The notes: generated by a model not told the origin, from the sequence alone. DNA of 64,000 nucleotides from Candidatus Cloacimonas sp. (GCA_023227825.1 JALOCJ010000001.1:286591-350590), one strand, 5' to 3'; positions 6,990 to 17,161 are shown, numbered from the stretch's first letter. Made by a program: numbers and translations.

Positions 6990-8752
6990 TTCTCAATAAT
7001 ATTATGAATATATTGAACCCAATCAGAGAAACTTACTAATCGCTTCGATTCGTTAACAATCTCTGAATATAACTTATATAATTCTATATGAGAAAATCTC
7101 TTACCTTTTCTAAGTAGAACTAAGATAGTTTCTAAGAGGGAAGCAAATTGTTCTGAAGTCATTGGGACTATTTTTTGAGGTATGCCATTATATTCATATT
7201 TTACAGAAATCCAAAATTGAGAATAGGTATCAATATGAATACGCGGTGCAATAAAAATGCAGAAGATATCATCATCCTGATGTTGGTTTTCAAAATCTCT
7301 CAAATGCCTCATTACGGGTTGTCCTTCTTGTACCCATTGTAATTTTTGTGTATTTAATGATACTTCAAAAATTGCTTTGAACTTATTGTAATAACATTCT
7401 ATGTCGGGTTTATTTCCAGGAGCATGATTAACAGGATTCCCATCGTCATCTACTGGGTAGTTTGGTTTTATTAAAATTTCGTCATTGATTATTATTAGTG
7501 CTTCTGTTATTAATTTTTCAAATTGTTCCGGTTCAAAGTTTTTTAACCTTTTAGTATCTTGCAAGGTATGTATTATTTCTTCAACTTTATTTATGTTACC
7601 TGTAAGCTTTATTTTCTCAGAATACTTCTTCATTTCCAGATATAATTTTCTAAGCTGAGAATTATAATTCTCTAATTGCGTTTTACTCATAATATTAATA
7701 TCCATATCTATAAGCTCTTGTTGATCTTTATTAATCTGTAATTTTCCCTCCTTGATCAAATTAGTAGTATCAATTTTTAGTGATTGAATTACCTTAATTA
7801 AATTCTCCATTTCTTCCCAAGGTAATATGGGCTCTGAAATATTAGAAAGATATACTAAATAATCTTCTATATTTTTAAATTTAAAAGATTCTCCCTTATA
7901 CTTATTTAAAAGTTGCTGTATTTCAACTTTTCTTGAAGGTTCCAAATCAATACTCCAATTATATCCTAAAGAATCCATTGAGACCTTAAAATATCTTGTA
8001 AGACGAAAATATCTCATTATGTTATCACCATAATCAAATAAGTTTTTTATCTTTTTTGGTGGTATAGTTGTAGCCCCATAGAACATTTTCGCAAAGTTGT
8101 CAATATATTTATCTTTGTTTTTTGCTCTTCTATACTCTAAAATACTTTCTACATATTCATCAACCTGATCAAATCTTATTAAAGTCGGAACAAAGATATT
8201 GAATTCAATTTGGGTTAATCCTTTCTTATTAGATTTTTGATTTATTTTCTCTATAAGAGCCATAACAGCAATAAAAGGCATTATATTAAAACCTTCTTGT
8301 TCTGAAAAACCTGCACTCCATGGATTTGGAAACTGTAGCTTAAGCAAACTTTTAAAAAATATATAACCTACATCATAATCTGATAAAAACTTATTCCCAA
8401 GCTCAGTAATTGTGATTGGTCCATATCCATCCCTGGCTATAGAAAAACCAAGCTTATTCAATGGATTAACAGATTGCCTTCCTCTCATTGGTGGATCTTC
8501 ATATTTTTGTAAATTGAAGATTTCTTCAGCTACTTTGTAAGGGATTTCTGTCTCTGGTTTTTCATAATATTTTCGGTAATCAACAGGAATATTCAGCGGT
8601 TTATAAATGTGTTCTTTAATTAAAAGCACTTGATATTTTATCTGGTTAGAAGTATCAAAGCTTTGACCTTCCAATTGCTTTAATACCCTTAAAAAATCCC
8701 TTAATCTTTCCGGGTTCCTTACTGTTGTTGAAATTGACCAAGGTTTTCTCAT
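6962..8752 (-). CDS. AlwI-family type IIS restriction endonuclease
   Basis: A 596-aa protein beginning MRKPWSISTTVRNPERLRDF, close to my memory of the AlwI endonuclease family N-terminus. A PD-(D/E)XK-type core lies near residues 445-490: KPDIECYY, then FKAIFEVSL, then QWVQEGQPVMRHL. Known AlwI recognises GGATC and cuts to one side. A GGATC-like specificity is therefore expected here but unproven. It is the first gene of a three-gene unit with two adenine methylases; GGATC contains adenine on both strands, which fits. AGAGGTGA upstream is a good ribosome site. No internal stop or frameshift is seen, so it looks intact. Confidence 0.8.
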   Translation of the reverse strand: MRKPWSISTTVRNPERLRDFLRVLKQLEGQSFDTSNQIKYQVLLIKEHIYKPLNIPVDYRKYYEKPETEIPYKVAEEIFNLQKYEDPPMRGRQSVNPLNKLGFSIARDGYGPITITELGNKFLSDYDVGYIFFKSLLKLQFPNPWSAGFSEQEGFNIMPFIAVMALIEKINQKSNKKGLTQIEFNIFVPTLIRFDQVDEYVESILEYRRAKNKDKYIDNFAKMFYGATTIPPKKIKNLFDYGDNIMRYFRLTRYFKVSMDSLGYNWSIDLEPSRKVEIQQLLNKYKGESFKFKNIEDYLVYLSNISEPILPWEEMENLIKVIQSLKIDTTNLIKEGKLQINKDQQELIDMDINIMSKTQLENYNSQLRKLYLEMKKYSEKIKLTGNINKVEEIIHTLQDTKRLKNFEPEQFEKLITEALIIINDEILIKPNYPVDDDGNPVNHAPGNKPDIECYYNKFKAIFEVSLNTQKLQWVQEGQPVMRHLRDFENQHQDDDIFCIFIAPRIHIDTYSQFWISVKYEYNGIPQKIVPMTSEQFASLLETILVLLRKGKRFSHIELYKLYSEIVNESKRLVSFSDWVQYIHNIIEKWKQRITTI

Positions 8753-8847
8753 ATTTTCACCTCTTATAATTCACAAATTTCCTTTCTTACTGAACAACAA
8801 ATAAGTCAAGGTATTTCTAAATTGCAGTTAACTTCGCTGCGGATAGC

Positions 8848-10221
8848 TTATTTTCCGATGCAGAATTCGCTGAAGATTTTATCTAACAGGTCGTCGGTAG
8901 TGATAATTCCTAAAATTTCTTCCAAGGCGTTGCTCGCGGAAATAAGTTCAAAGGCAATAAATTCGTAGCCCTGATTTTCTTCAAGGGATTGTTTTGCTTG
9001 ATGCAAGGACTGCAGGCATTTAGATAGAGCAATCAGATGTCTGTTATTGATGATGATTGGTTTATTAGGTAATTCGGTGCTTAGTATTAACCGCTGGGAA
9101 ATTGCCTTAGTAAGGTCTTTCAAGCCATTTTCTGTTATTACACTGCAATAAATTCCATCGGATATTTTAAGTGTATTTTCTGGCAGCAAGTCCGCTTTAC
9201 TAAAAACGGCAAGGGTTTTGGAATAAAGTTCAGGAGGAATAGTAAATGTGGAAAGTAATTCCGATATTTGCAGGCTAGGATTAGTTACAGTATTAGCTTC
9301 CACCAAATAAAGGATAAGGTCTGAATCCTGCATCAATTCGTAACTTTTGGTGATTCCTTCTTTTTCAATGTCGTCAGGAGATTCTCTTAGTCCTGCTGTA
9401 TCATAAATAACTACAGGAAAGCCATTTAGGGATAGACACTCTTCCAAATAATCCCTGGTCGTTCCCGGGTGGGGAGTTACGATAGCTCTGTTTTGTTGCA
9501 GTAAAGCATTAAAAAGTGAGGATTTACCAACATTCGGAGCACCGGTTAAACAAATCTTGATTCCTTCGCGTAGTCGTCTTCCCTGTTCGCCTGTGTTTTT
9601 CAGTTCTTCTGCGGTTTTGATGATATCTATAAGTTCTTGATACATCGCATTAAAATCGGGTAAAGGTAAATCCTGATCGGCAAAATCAATTGCCAGCTCA
9701 AAACGGATACGCAGTTCGGTTATCCGATTCATCAATGCCTGCAAGTATTGGCTAAGTTTTCCCTTAAGTTGAAGTAAAGCGGCTTGTTCAGCTTTAGATG
9801 CTTGTGCTTGAATAAGATCGTTAACTGCTTCTGCCTGGCTCAAATCCATTTTTCCATTCAAAAAAGCACGCAAAGTAAATTCTCCAGGTTTTGCCAGACG
9901 GCAGGAAAGAAGTAAGGTCTGAAGAATATGATTGACAAGATTGGGATTACCATGACAGGATATTTCAATAACATCCTCTCCCGTATAGCTATGTGGTTCT
10001 CTAAAAACGGAAAGAAGGACTTCGTCTATCAGTTCACCAGTTTCTGAAAAAAAGGAACCAAAAATCAGATTATGCGAAGGGGAAGAAAGAAGTTTTTTGC
10101 AGTGAGAAAAGTGTTTGGCTACAAGTTCAATACAACCCTTCCCACTTAAGCGGATTACAGCTATGGCAGAAAATCCGGCTGGAGTTAAGGGTGCACAAAT
10201 AATCTCGCTAACATTACTCAT
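8848..10221 (-). CDS. mnmE: tRNA uridine-5-carboxymethylaminomethyl modification GTPase MnmE
   Basis: A 457-aa protein of normal length. The N-terminal tetrahydrofolate-binding domain covers about residues 1-120. A helical region is interrupted by a G domain (about 220-375) with GAPNVGKSS, DTAGLRES and SKAD boxes. The protein ends in CIGK, the invariant MnmE C-terminal C(I/L/V)GK with the catalytic cysteine. With MnmG it modifies the wobble uridine of several tRNAs. Its ATG overlaps the dxs stop (ATGA), making it the last gene of a long minus-strand run that begins with the C25 protease. Confidence 0.97.
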   Translation of the reverse strand: MSNVSEIICAPLTPAGFSAIAVIRLSGKGCIELVAKHFSHCKKLLSSPSHNLIFGSFFSETGELIDEVLLSVFREPHSYTGEDVIEISCHGNPNLVNHILQTLLLSCRLAKPGEFTLRAFLNGKMDLSQAEAVNDLIQAQASKAEQAALLQLKGKLSQYLQALMNRITELRIRFELAIDFADQDLPLPDFNAMYQELIDIIKTAEELKNTGEQGRRLREGIKICLTGAPNVGKSSLFNALLQQNRAIVTPHPGTTRDYLEECLSLNGFPVVIYDTAGLRESPDDIEKEGITKSYELMQDSDLILYLVEANTVTNPSLQISELLSTFTIPPELYSKTLAVFSKADLLPENTLKISDGIYCSVITENGLKDLTKAISQRLILSTELPNKPIIINNRHLIALSKCLQSLHQAKQSLEENQGYEFIAFELISASNALEEILGIITTDDLLDKIFSEFCIGK

Positions 10222-12083
10222 TTAAGCATCTGGACTATTTTGTCATAAAGCCGGGGAGTCGTAAAACCGATTTCCTCAAGAAGTTCAGATATTTTTCCTT
10301 GGGCTATAAAGCGATCGGGATAGCCAAAATTGATAACTTTAACCTGTTCAGTAGCAAGCAATTGGGCTATGCATGCTCCCATTCCTCCAAGAATAGCATT
10401 ACTTTCAAAAGTGAAAATGTATTTGCAGGTAGATGCCACTTGTAGAAGGGTATTTTCATCTAAGGGTTTAACAGAGAGCAATTGCACCAGCTGTGAAGGT
10501 ATATTATCTTTAGCCAGCAAATTATGCACTTCCTCAGCCGTAAAAAAAGCATCTCCGCAAGCAATTAAGGCAATTTTCCCTTTATTAGAGTGAATTATGG
10601 CAGGAAAGGGATTAAAATTGGTCAAGGATTTATGAAAGGAAGAATGAATTGCAGTTCCACGAGGATAACGAATAGCCACGGGACCTTCCTGATAATTTGC
10701 AGCCCAGGTAAGCATTGCCACAAGCTCTTCTGCGGAGGAAGGAGTTAAAATAATCATATTGGGAACAAAGCTTAAAAAAGAAAGATCAAAAGCGCCATGA
10801 TGTGTAGCTCCATCTTCGCCAACAAGACCGGCTCTGTCAATACAAAAAACAACGGGTAATCGGGGTAAGGCAACATCGTGAATAATCTGGTCTAAGGCAC
10901 GTTGCAGAAAGGTGGAATAAATTGCCACAAAGGGTTTTAGTCCTTTTGTGGACATTCCTGCAGCAAGGGTTACAGCATGCTGTTCAGCAATTCCCACATC
11001 AAAAAAGCGGTCAGGATAGGTTTCTTCAAATTTGGTTAAACCTGTTCCAGCAGTCATAGCAGCTGTAACAGCAATTATTTTAGGGTCTTTATTGGCTAAA
11101 GTGGCCAGGGTTGAACCCATCAGGTCACTCCAAGTTTGTTTTCCGTCGCTGATTTGTTTACCTGTTTTTAAATCAAAAGGACCTGTTCCATGAAAAAGAG
11201 CAGAGTCCTTTTCTGCGGGGAGATAGCCCTTACCTTTTTGGGTAACAATATGGATCAGAACAGGACCGACCATAAAATTCTTTACCCTTTTAATAATCTT
11301 CAGGAGCTGCTCTATATTATGACCATCTATAGGACCTACATATTTAAAGCCCAGGTCTTCAAAAATAATGTTGGGCACCAAGATATTCATCATTGATTCT
11401 TCCAGCTTTTGGGCTCCATAAATGAAACTGCGACGAATGTTGGCTGGCAAAGTATAACTGAAATCCCAAACCTGCTTTTTAAGGACATTATAGGATTTAC
11501 TGGCAAGCATCCGAGCCATATATTTCTGCAAACCGCCTACATTTTTAGAGATAGACATTTCGTTATCATTTAAGATAACAATGAATTTATCCTTTTGGAG
11601 ATGGCCCCCATGATTTAGTGCTTCAAAACTCATTCCTCCAGTTAAAGCACCATCGCCAATAACAGCGATACAATGCCCTTGTTCATTATTTAAATCCCTG
11701 GCACAGGCAATTCCTAAAGCGGCGGAAATGGAAGTGCTGCTATGACCTGTAGTAAAAGCATCATAAGGACTTTCGTCACGATTAGTAAAACCGCTGATAC
11801 CTTTATACTGTCTTAAAGTATCAAATTGAGCATTGCGTCCAGTTAAAATTTTCCAGGCGTATGCTTGATGTCCTACATCCCAAACGATTCTATCGCTAAG
11901 AGGATCAAAAAGATGAAGCAAAGCAATAGTGAGATCAACAGTTCCCAAACTGGGAGCTAAATGACCGCCAGTTTTGGAAACAACTTCTACAATGCGAGTG
12001 CGAACTTCCTTAGCCAGGATTTTCAGTTCACTAATAGTTAGGGCTTGTATCTGTTTAGGATCGCTAATATGCTCCAGAATCAT
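10218..12083 (-). CDS. dxs: 1-deoxy-D-xylulose-5-phosphate synthase
   Basis: Condenses pyruvate and glyceraldehyde 3-phosphate in the first step of the MEP isoprenoid pathway. The 621-aa protein shows the thiamine-diphosphate motif GDGALTGG, the NDNEMSISKNVGG segment, the transketolase-like pyrimidine domain (FVAIYSTFLQRALDQ) and the C-terminal domain. I place the start at the ATG at 12083 because GGAAGGAG lies just before it and the family's N-terminus begins here. A longer frame up to 12230 would run into the VWA gene and adds residues not typical of Dxs. It follows the VWA gene by 20 nt. Confidence 0.97.
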   Translation of the reverse strand: MILEHISDPKQIQALTISELKILAKEVRTRIVEVVSKTGGHLAPSLGTVDLTIALLHLFDPLSDRIVWDVGHQAYAWKILTGRNAQFDTLRQYKGISGFTNRDESPYDAFTTGHSSTSISAALGIACARDLNNEQGHCIAVIGDGALTGGMSFEALNHGGHLQKDKFIVILNDNEMSISKNVGGLQKYMARMLASKSYNVLKKQVWDFSYTLPANIRRSFIYGAQKLEESMMNILVPNIIFEDLGFKYVGPIDGHNIEQLLKIIKRVKNFMVGPVLIHIVTQKGKGYLPAEKDSALFHGTGPFDLKTGKQISDGKQTWSDLMGSTLATLANKDPKIIAVTAAMTAGTGLTKFEETYPDRFFDVGIAEQHAVTLAAGMSTKGLKPFVAIYSTFLQRALDQIIHDVALPRLPVVFCIDRAGLVGEDGATHHGAFDLSFLSFVPNMIILTPSSAEELVAMLTWAANYQEGPVAIRYPRGTAIHSSFHKSLTNFNPFPAIIHSNKGKIALIACGDAFFTAEEVHNLLAKDNIPSQLVQLLSVKPLDENTLLQVASTCKYIFTFESNAILGGMGACIAQLLATEQVKVINFGYPDRFIAQGKISELLEEIGFTTPRLYDKIVQMLK

Positions 12084-12103
12084 TTTTTTCTCCTTCCTGC
12101 CTG

Positions 12104-14020
12104 CTATTTTGCCCTTGCCTCCTCTGTTTTTACAATAATAATTTCCAAAATCATTAAAGCGAAAGCAATGGCAAGTAAAATTTTCCAGAGGTCGTGCCCC
12201 AAACGGGAAAAGAAAAGTTTTTCTTCCCATTTATCCCCTAAGTTTTTTACACCTTCGGGGAAATTAGTTCTAGTTTCGGAATCACTGTAGTCAATGTTAA
12301 TTGCCAGAGCATAACTACGAGGAGTATCAGGTTCAAAAATATAAATTCCGGGTTCAGTAGCTAAATACCGACGGCTGGCGATAATTTCACCGGTAGGAAG
12401 TTGCAATTTATCAAAGGTAAGAATTTGGCCAATTTTAGCGTTTGTTTCCGGAATTTCAGAACCGGCAATGTAATCCAAAGTACGGAAAGCTAAAACCGGA
12501 AAAGCCGGGTCTATAAAGAAAGGATTATTATCAGCAGCGATATTCCAAAGCCAAAGTGACTGCTTTCCATTGATTACAACTAAAGGAAAGTTCTGAGCAG
12601 AAATGAGAACTCCTGCATTTATATTTACTGCCTGCCAGTAGTTAGTTAGAATAGGATTTTTAAGCGGTTTTCGGGAAATGAGGGAACTGATGTAATGATG
12701 GGCATTGATGTTATCAATAGTAATTGAATTTTGGGTACGGTCTTTTATTTCTAATCCGAAGGTGTTATTCAGAAAGGACTTCAGATCAGCAGAAAGGTTA
12801 TTTCCCAGGCAAAAAAGAATGCCTGATTGGCGATTTTGCAAAGTAGTAAAAATCTCACGTAAACGGGTGGTTAAAGGACCACAATCATAAACAATAAAGA
12901 GTTGAAATTTATCCAGATCACTTAACGAGAGGGCATCAGGAGAAATAACTTGAAGCGTGGAAGAGCTATAGACCCTTAAAACAGTAGCCAAAATAGGAGG
13001 TAAATTGTTATTTTGAGAGATAACTGCAATACGGGGTTTACTGTAAAAAGGGAAGGCAAAATAGAAACGATTATCCATTATCTGGCGTTCATCATTAACT
13101 TCGACATATCCACTCTGCCAGCCATCAGAACGAAGATCAACAGGAATAGTTTCAATAATAGTACTTTGGGAAGGAATAGAGATGAATTTTTCAGCAAGTT
13201 TTATATCGTTTATCACGGCTTTAACAAGAACATCTGTGCGATTAGTGCTGCCATAATTAGCAACGGTAAACTGAATTAATTGCTGCTTATGTTTTTCCAC
13301 CAGCTGGGGTAAGGCATTGGCAGAAATAAGAGCCAGGTTCTCATAGTCCGCTGCTTCAGGTAAAGGAATAAGAGCAATAGGGATATTGGTTTTCAGTTTT
13401 GTAGGGGGAATTCTTAAATCGGTGATGAGATATATTTCGCGATTGGGCATTTGGCTTTCTGACAGTTTAGTTTCGGCTTGTGCCAGCATTTCTTCCAAAG
13501 AGAGAGGATTGAAAGTGATTTTCAACTGGTCAATCAGGGTTTCAGGCAAAGAACCGGCATAAATCTGACTGTGCATAAGATTCCAATTTTCATCAGAACT
13601 AAGAGGAATGAAGCGATCATCAGGATTTGCTTTAGAGTTTATTTTTTCCAGAGCATCTTTGGCATATTGCAGTGAGCTTTTTCCGCTTTCCGCATAGTCC
13701 ATACTATAGGAAGTATCAATTAAAATAGCAATTGCTGTAGGAGGGTGTTTGCCGGAGGGTTTTAATTTCGGAGAAGAGAGCATTGGACGCGAAACAGCTA
13801 AAACAACCAGCAGGATAATCAACATCCGGATAATCAGCAAGAGAATGTTTTTCAGTTTACTGCGGCTTTTTTCCTGTTCTTTGCTTAGTTTGATGAACCG
13901 CAGGGTAGGAAAAACAATTTTGGGGGGCTTCTTTTTTGCCAGCAGCCAAATCAGTAGAGGTAGAATTGTAGCTAGGGCAAAAAAGAGAAGAGTAGCATTT
14001 AAGAAAGAAAGCTGAAACAA
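12104..14020 (-). CDS. BatA-type membrane protein with von Willebrand factor A domain
   Basis: A 638-aa protein with the BatA N-terminal layout: a helix near residues 6-26, basic KKKPPKIVFPTLRF, and a second helix near 58-80. A VWA-like domain follows with the MIDAS motif DTSYS (about residue 103). A long extracytoplasmic part comes next, and a C-terminal helix (WKILLAIAFALMILEIIIV) before a charged tail. Bat proteins of Bacteroidetes-like organisms are linked to aerotolerance or envelope stress, but function is poorly defined. Here the gene sits alone among membrane and lipid genes rather than in a moxR-bat cluster. Its start directly follows the stop of the barrel gene. Confidence 0.75.
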   Translation of the reverse strand: MFQLSFLNATLLFFALATILPLLIWLLAKKKPPKIVFPTLRFIKLSKEQEKSRSKLKNILLLIIRMLIILLVVLAVSRPMLSSPKLKPSGKHPPTAIAILIDTSYSMDYAESGKSSLQYAKDALEKINSKANPDDRFIPLSSDENWNLMHSQIYAGSLPETLIDQLKITFNPLSLEEMLAQAETKLSESQMPNREIYLITDLRIPPTKLKTNIPIALIPLPEAADYENLALISANALPQLVEKHKQQLIQFTVANYGSTNRTDVLVKAVINDIKLAEKFISIPSQSTIIETIPVDLRSDGWQSGYVEVNDERQIMDNRFYFAFPFYSKPRIAVISQNNNLPPILATVLRVYSSSTLQVISPDALSLSDLDKFQLFIVYDCGPLTTRLREIFTTLQNRQSGILFCLGNNLSADLKSFLNNTFGLEIKDRTQNSITIDNINAHHYISSLISRKPLKNPILTNYWQAVNINAGVLISAQNFPLVVINGKQSLWLWNIAADNNPFFIDPAFPVLAFRTLDYIAGSEIPETNAKIGQILTFDKLQLPTGEIIASRRYLATEPGIYIFEPDTPRSYALAINIDYSDSETRTNFPEGVKNLGDKWEEKLFFSRLGHDLWKILLAIAFALMILEIIIVKTEEARAK

Positions 14021-15088
14021 TTATATCCCCGCACTTAAAGAAAAAAGATATTCACTATCAGAGAGCTTCATCCCTGTGTTATTCAACGAGAAATCAAAGC
14101 GGAAGTTTTTGTAGTAATAGCCACCACCGAGGGTAAAATTGATATTATCCGTTCCATAAAAATCGTGACTGTAAACACCAACTCTGAGGTCAACAGAATT
14201 ACGGTTTTGGGCAGTAGAGTAATTGTTTTTGCCTAAATTAAAGGTGTAGGCATAGCCAAAATGGAAAGTGGTTTCCGGTTCTTGAGATATTTTACTTTGC
14301 AAACCGGCATAATAATGGCTGTTTGTGCCTTCCCAGCCAAGTCCCAAAGCGGCTCTTCTTTTAAGAGTTACGGGATCATAATTTTCCCACCAGAGCATTG
14401 AAAGGAGGTCATAGAAGGAAGCAGCATAAACTATATTACCCATTTTATAGGATAAACCGAGGTCTCCGGAAACGCCTTTGGCTTTATCATCAATAAAGCC
14501 ATCACGAATTAAACTATTGTCAACTATATGTTCCTTCAGATATACAAGACGGCCTGAAAGGTATTTTAAGTTAATTCCGGCAGCAAATTTGGGGTAATTA
14601 TCATCTCTACCACCCCAGGAGAATTGAACTTTATCCATTTTATAATCGTAATATTCACTATTTAAACCATCATTACTAAACTGACTGATATGGACAGCAG
14701 AAACGGGTTGATAACTGAAAGAGACAGCACCCGTATTGAGAACGAAGTATTTGAACTGTTTATCTTTCAAGGTATTGCTTAAGCTTAGAGCTGTATAGAA
14801 ATCAATATCTTCCTGATTAGTTAAACAGAAGGAAAGAGAAAGGGAGCTAAGTTTGTTATCTGCCATTAAAGCAGGGTTGCTGTAGGCGCAGAAAGGGTCT
14901 TCAGCATTGGTTATATTTAAGGCACCTGTTCCCATAGCAATTGGGGAGACATTATTGGCAGGGAGGGTGTAATCGTAAGAAGTTATAGGTAAAGGGGTTA
15001 CCTGTTGAGCGAGCAGGAGCCAAGCAGGAGAGATAAGTAAGATTGTATAAATGAGTAACTTAGGCATTAGGATTTTTTCCTTGAGCAT
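14021..15088 (-). CDS. PorV/PorQ-like outer-membrane beta-barrel protein
   Basis: A 355-aa protein with an N-terminal signal (a hydrophobic stretch ending WLLLAQ), then PANNVSPIAMGTGALNITNAEDPFCAYSNPA. This 'small G-rich turn then D-P...NPA' start is typical of PorV/PorQ/UPF0164 barrels that serve type IX-like secretion. The rest alternates short amphipathic strands with aromatic girdles and ends FSLSAGI. Its start overlaps the PAP2 stop by 1 nt, with AAGGA before the ATG; an ATG seven codons in is an alternative. In this genome, where several secreted proteins carry FlgD-like sorting tails, a role in their export or surface attachment is plausible. Confidence 0.65.
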   Translation of the reverse strand: MLKEKILMPKLLIYTILLISPAWLLLAQQVTPLPITSYDYTLPANNVSPIAMGTGALNITNAEDPFCAYSNPALMADNKLSSLSLSFCLTNQEDIDFYTALSLSNTLKDKQFKYFVLNTGAVSFSYQPVSAVHISQFSNDGLNSEYYDYKMDKVQFSWGGRDDNYPKFAAGINLKYLSGRLVYLKEHIVDNSLIRDGFIDDKAKGVSGDLGLSYKMGNIVYAASFYDLLSMLWWENYDPVTLKRRAALGLGWEGTNSHYYAGLQSKISQEPETTFHFGYAYTFNLGKNNYSTAQNRNSVDLRVGVYSHDFYGTDNINFTLGGGYYYKNFRFDFSLNNTGMKLSDSEYLFSLSAGI

Positions 15089-16023
15089 CAGTTGAATCCT
15101 TTTTCTTTAAGATGAAAATAGGTCCAGTTAGCTAAATAGTAACCTGCAATACCTGTTATGACACCAAAAACGGCATCTATAAACCAGTGATAGTGACAAT
15201 ACACAGTAGCAAGAGAGAGGAAAAAGGTTATTACAGTGCAAATATAGCCAAGAGGACGGATATATTTTAGGGCGGAGATAGTTAGAACAATGGCAATAGC
15301 AATATGACTGCTCGGGAAGGCACCTCCCAAATGATTGGAAGTGCGATAGATGAAGACCATAATATGGGTGAAAGGACCACCCCGATAGGTTTTGGTTAAA
15401 GCCATAGCTTCCGGAAGATAACGTCCTCCGATAACAGGCAGAACAGAATAGATGGTATAACAACAATAGAAGATAAAGGTGAGGTTGAAGATTACTTCCC
15501 TGAAAGCATCTTTTTGAGTAAAATATAGATACACTGGAATTCCGGCAATCAAAGGATAATAACAAAAATAGGCAAAATGGAAGAGTTCCTGAATTGCCCA
15601 ATGCGAATAGAGCTTTTCCCAAACGAGAGAAGGCAGATAGCCAAAGATGAGTTGATCAATTCTCATAAAAAAGGGATCGAGCCAATCCCGAAAAATAATG
15701 CGGTTGAAGGCATAGCCGGAAGTATAAAAATAAGCAAACAGGAAGACAGGATAGAGACCTCTAAAGAAATTGAGAACTTGATAACGCTTTGAAGGATTTT
15801 GGGGATCGTAAGCCCAGCGGGGTTGTTTTTGGAGCCAGGCAAGAAAAAGAACACCTACAACAATAGCAAGATAAACAGGGATATGTTTTATAACTTCCGG
15901 GGAGCGAGTGAAACCAAAGCACATATACAGGAGAATCCATCCACAAAAGATAAGGGTGATAAGATCAAGGGCAGAGAGGAAGGAAGATGTTTTTCTATTT
16001 GCTGTTATAGATATATTTGTCAT
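15088..16023 (-). CDS. PAP2-superfamily membrane phosphatase/phosphotransferase
   Basis: A 311-aa protein with about six hydrophobic helices. The PAP2 catalytic motifs are visible as GGAFPSSHIAIAI (PSxH, the proton-donor His) and HYHWFIDAVFG (HxxxD, the nucleophile His) near the C-terminus. The first motif (KxxxxxxRP) is not obvious, so it is closer to the PAP2_3/inositol-phosphorylceramide-synthase-like branch than to classical phosphatidate phosphatases. It likely acts on a lipid phosphate in the membrane. It lies next to a PlsY-like acyltransferase gene, which supports a lipid role (inference). Confidence 0.78.
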   Translation of the reverse strand: MTNISITANRKTSSFLSALDLITLIFCGWILLYMCFGFTRSPEVIKHIPVYLAIVVGVLFLAWLQKQPRWAYDPQNPSKRYQVLNFFRGLYPVFLFAYFYTSGYAFNRIIFRDWLDPFFMRIDQLIFGYLPSLVWEKLYSHWAIQELFHFAYFCYYPLIAGIPVYLYFTQKDAFREVIFNLTFIFYCCYTIYSVLPVIGGRYLPEAMALTKTYRGGPFTHIMVFIYRTSNHLGGAFPSSHIAIAIVLTISALKYIRPLGYICTVITFFLSLATVYCHYHWFIDAVFGVITGIAGYYLANWTYFHLKEKGFN

Positions 16024-16033
16024 TCAGAACCTG

Positions 16034-17161
16034 CTAATTCTTATTAGTAATGGCTTTATCGTAGAGACGGTAGGTTTTATAAATTTCAGCACCCAGTTTT
16101 TCAGCGGTATTAATCATCGGGATATTGTTTTCCAGAATCCAGGAAAATTCGCTACGGTAATAACCCTTGGGGAGTCCATTTTTAAAAGTATAATAATATA
16201 GCAAAGTATCAATTCCCTTACCTTGAAATTCCTTAATAATGCCCATAGTGATAACACGGACGGAGGTAATGTGTTTTCTGGCTTTTAGAGCTTTGATAAC
16301 AGTTAGGGGATTTACTTTACCTTGCATAACTTTTAAGACCTCATTGTAATTGGGTAAAGTTAAACTGAATCCGGCAAGCTGACGATCTACTTCAGCAATA
16401 AAAACCATATCCGGATCAGCAATAGGGAGCAATTCAGCAACGAGGTGATCAAATTCAGCTTTAGTCATAGGAACATTTCCCCAATTATACTGCCAGGCAT
16501 GGGTATAGATTTCAAAGACGGTTTCAATATCTTTTTTGCGTTGTTTTTTATCATAAGAAAGGGAACGGACTTGAGCTTTAGTCCGATTGGCAATTATTTC
16601 TGCCATTTTAGCCACGCGTTCTGGGATGGAATGATATTCACTGATGAAGGCATAGAGGTCCATTGTTTTGATTAAGCCGTAATTTTCATAAAGTGATTGG
16701 TAGTAGGGAAAATTATAGGGCATCATAATCATAGGGGGGGTTTCAAAGCCCTGAATAAGTAAACCGCATTCATCATTCACACTGAAATTCATAGGACCGC
16801 GCATAGAAGTAAAATTACGATAGCGATTCCACTGAAAAGCGGCGTCAAAAAGGGCATTGGCAACTTCTTGATTATCAATACACTCAAAGAAGCCGAAGAA
16901 ACCTATATTTTCGTTATGTTCTTTGTTATGTTGGGTATTGGAATGAGCAGAAATTCTTCCTACGGGTTCTCCATCTTTAAGAGCAAGAAAAAGTTTAACT
17001 TCTGAATGTTGGTAATAGGGATTTTTCTTAGGGTTAAAGAACTTTTTCCGGTCACCAATTAAAGGGGGAACCCAGTTGGATTCATTTTTGTATATTTTAA
17101 AAGGAAGGAGAATGAAGTCCTTCAGCTGTTTTTTAGTATCTACAGGAATTACATTGATCAT
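16034..17161 (-). CDS. GNAT-like acyltransferase of unknown substrate
   Basis: A 375-aa protein opening with PFKIYKNESNWVPPLIGDRKKF and FLALKDGEPVGRISA, a start I recognise from a widespread group of GNAT-fold proteins of unknown function. The C-terminal half holds a second GNAT-like core (DMVFIAEVDRQLAGFSLTLP, then MGIIKEFQGKGIDTLLY with a degenerate acetyl-CoA loop). The substrate is unknown. The gene sits between PAP2 and PlsY-like genes in the same operon, so lipid or envelope modification is possible but unproven. AGAGG precedes the ATG. Confidence 0.65.
   Translation of the reverse strand: MINVIPVDTKKQLKDFILLPFKIYKNESNWVPPLIGDRKKFFNPKKNPYYQHSEVKLFLALKDGEPVGRISAHSNTQHNKEHNENIGFFGFFECIDNQEVANALFDAAFQWNRYRNFTSMRGPMNFSVNDECGLLIQGFETPPMIMMPYNFPYYQSLYENYGLIKTMDLYAFISEYHSIPERVAKMAEIIANRTKAQVRSLSYDKKQRKKDIETVFEIYTHAWQYNWGNVPMTKAEFDHLVAELLPIADPDMVFIAEVDRQLAGFSLTLPNYNEVLKVMQGKVNPLTVIKALKARKHITSVRVITMGIIKEFQGKGIDTLLYYYTFKNGLPKGYYRSEFSWILENNIPMINTAEKLGAEIYKTYRLYDKAITNKN

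Noticed and set aside
12084..12230. N-terminal extension of dxs
   Set aside because: It overlaps the end of the VWA gene, is not Dxs-like, and a strong ribosome site marks the ATG at 12083.
15128..15622. 164-codon frame opposite in phase to the PAP2 gene
   Set aside because: Same strand, shifted frame inside a well-supported PAP2 gene; no start signal and Cys/Leu/Ser-rich shadow composition.
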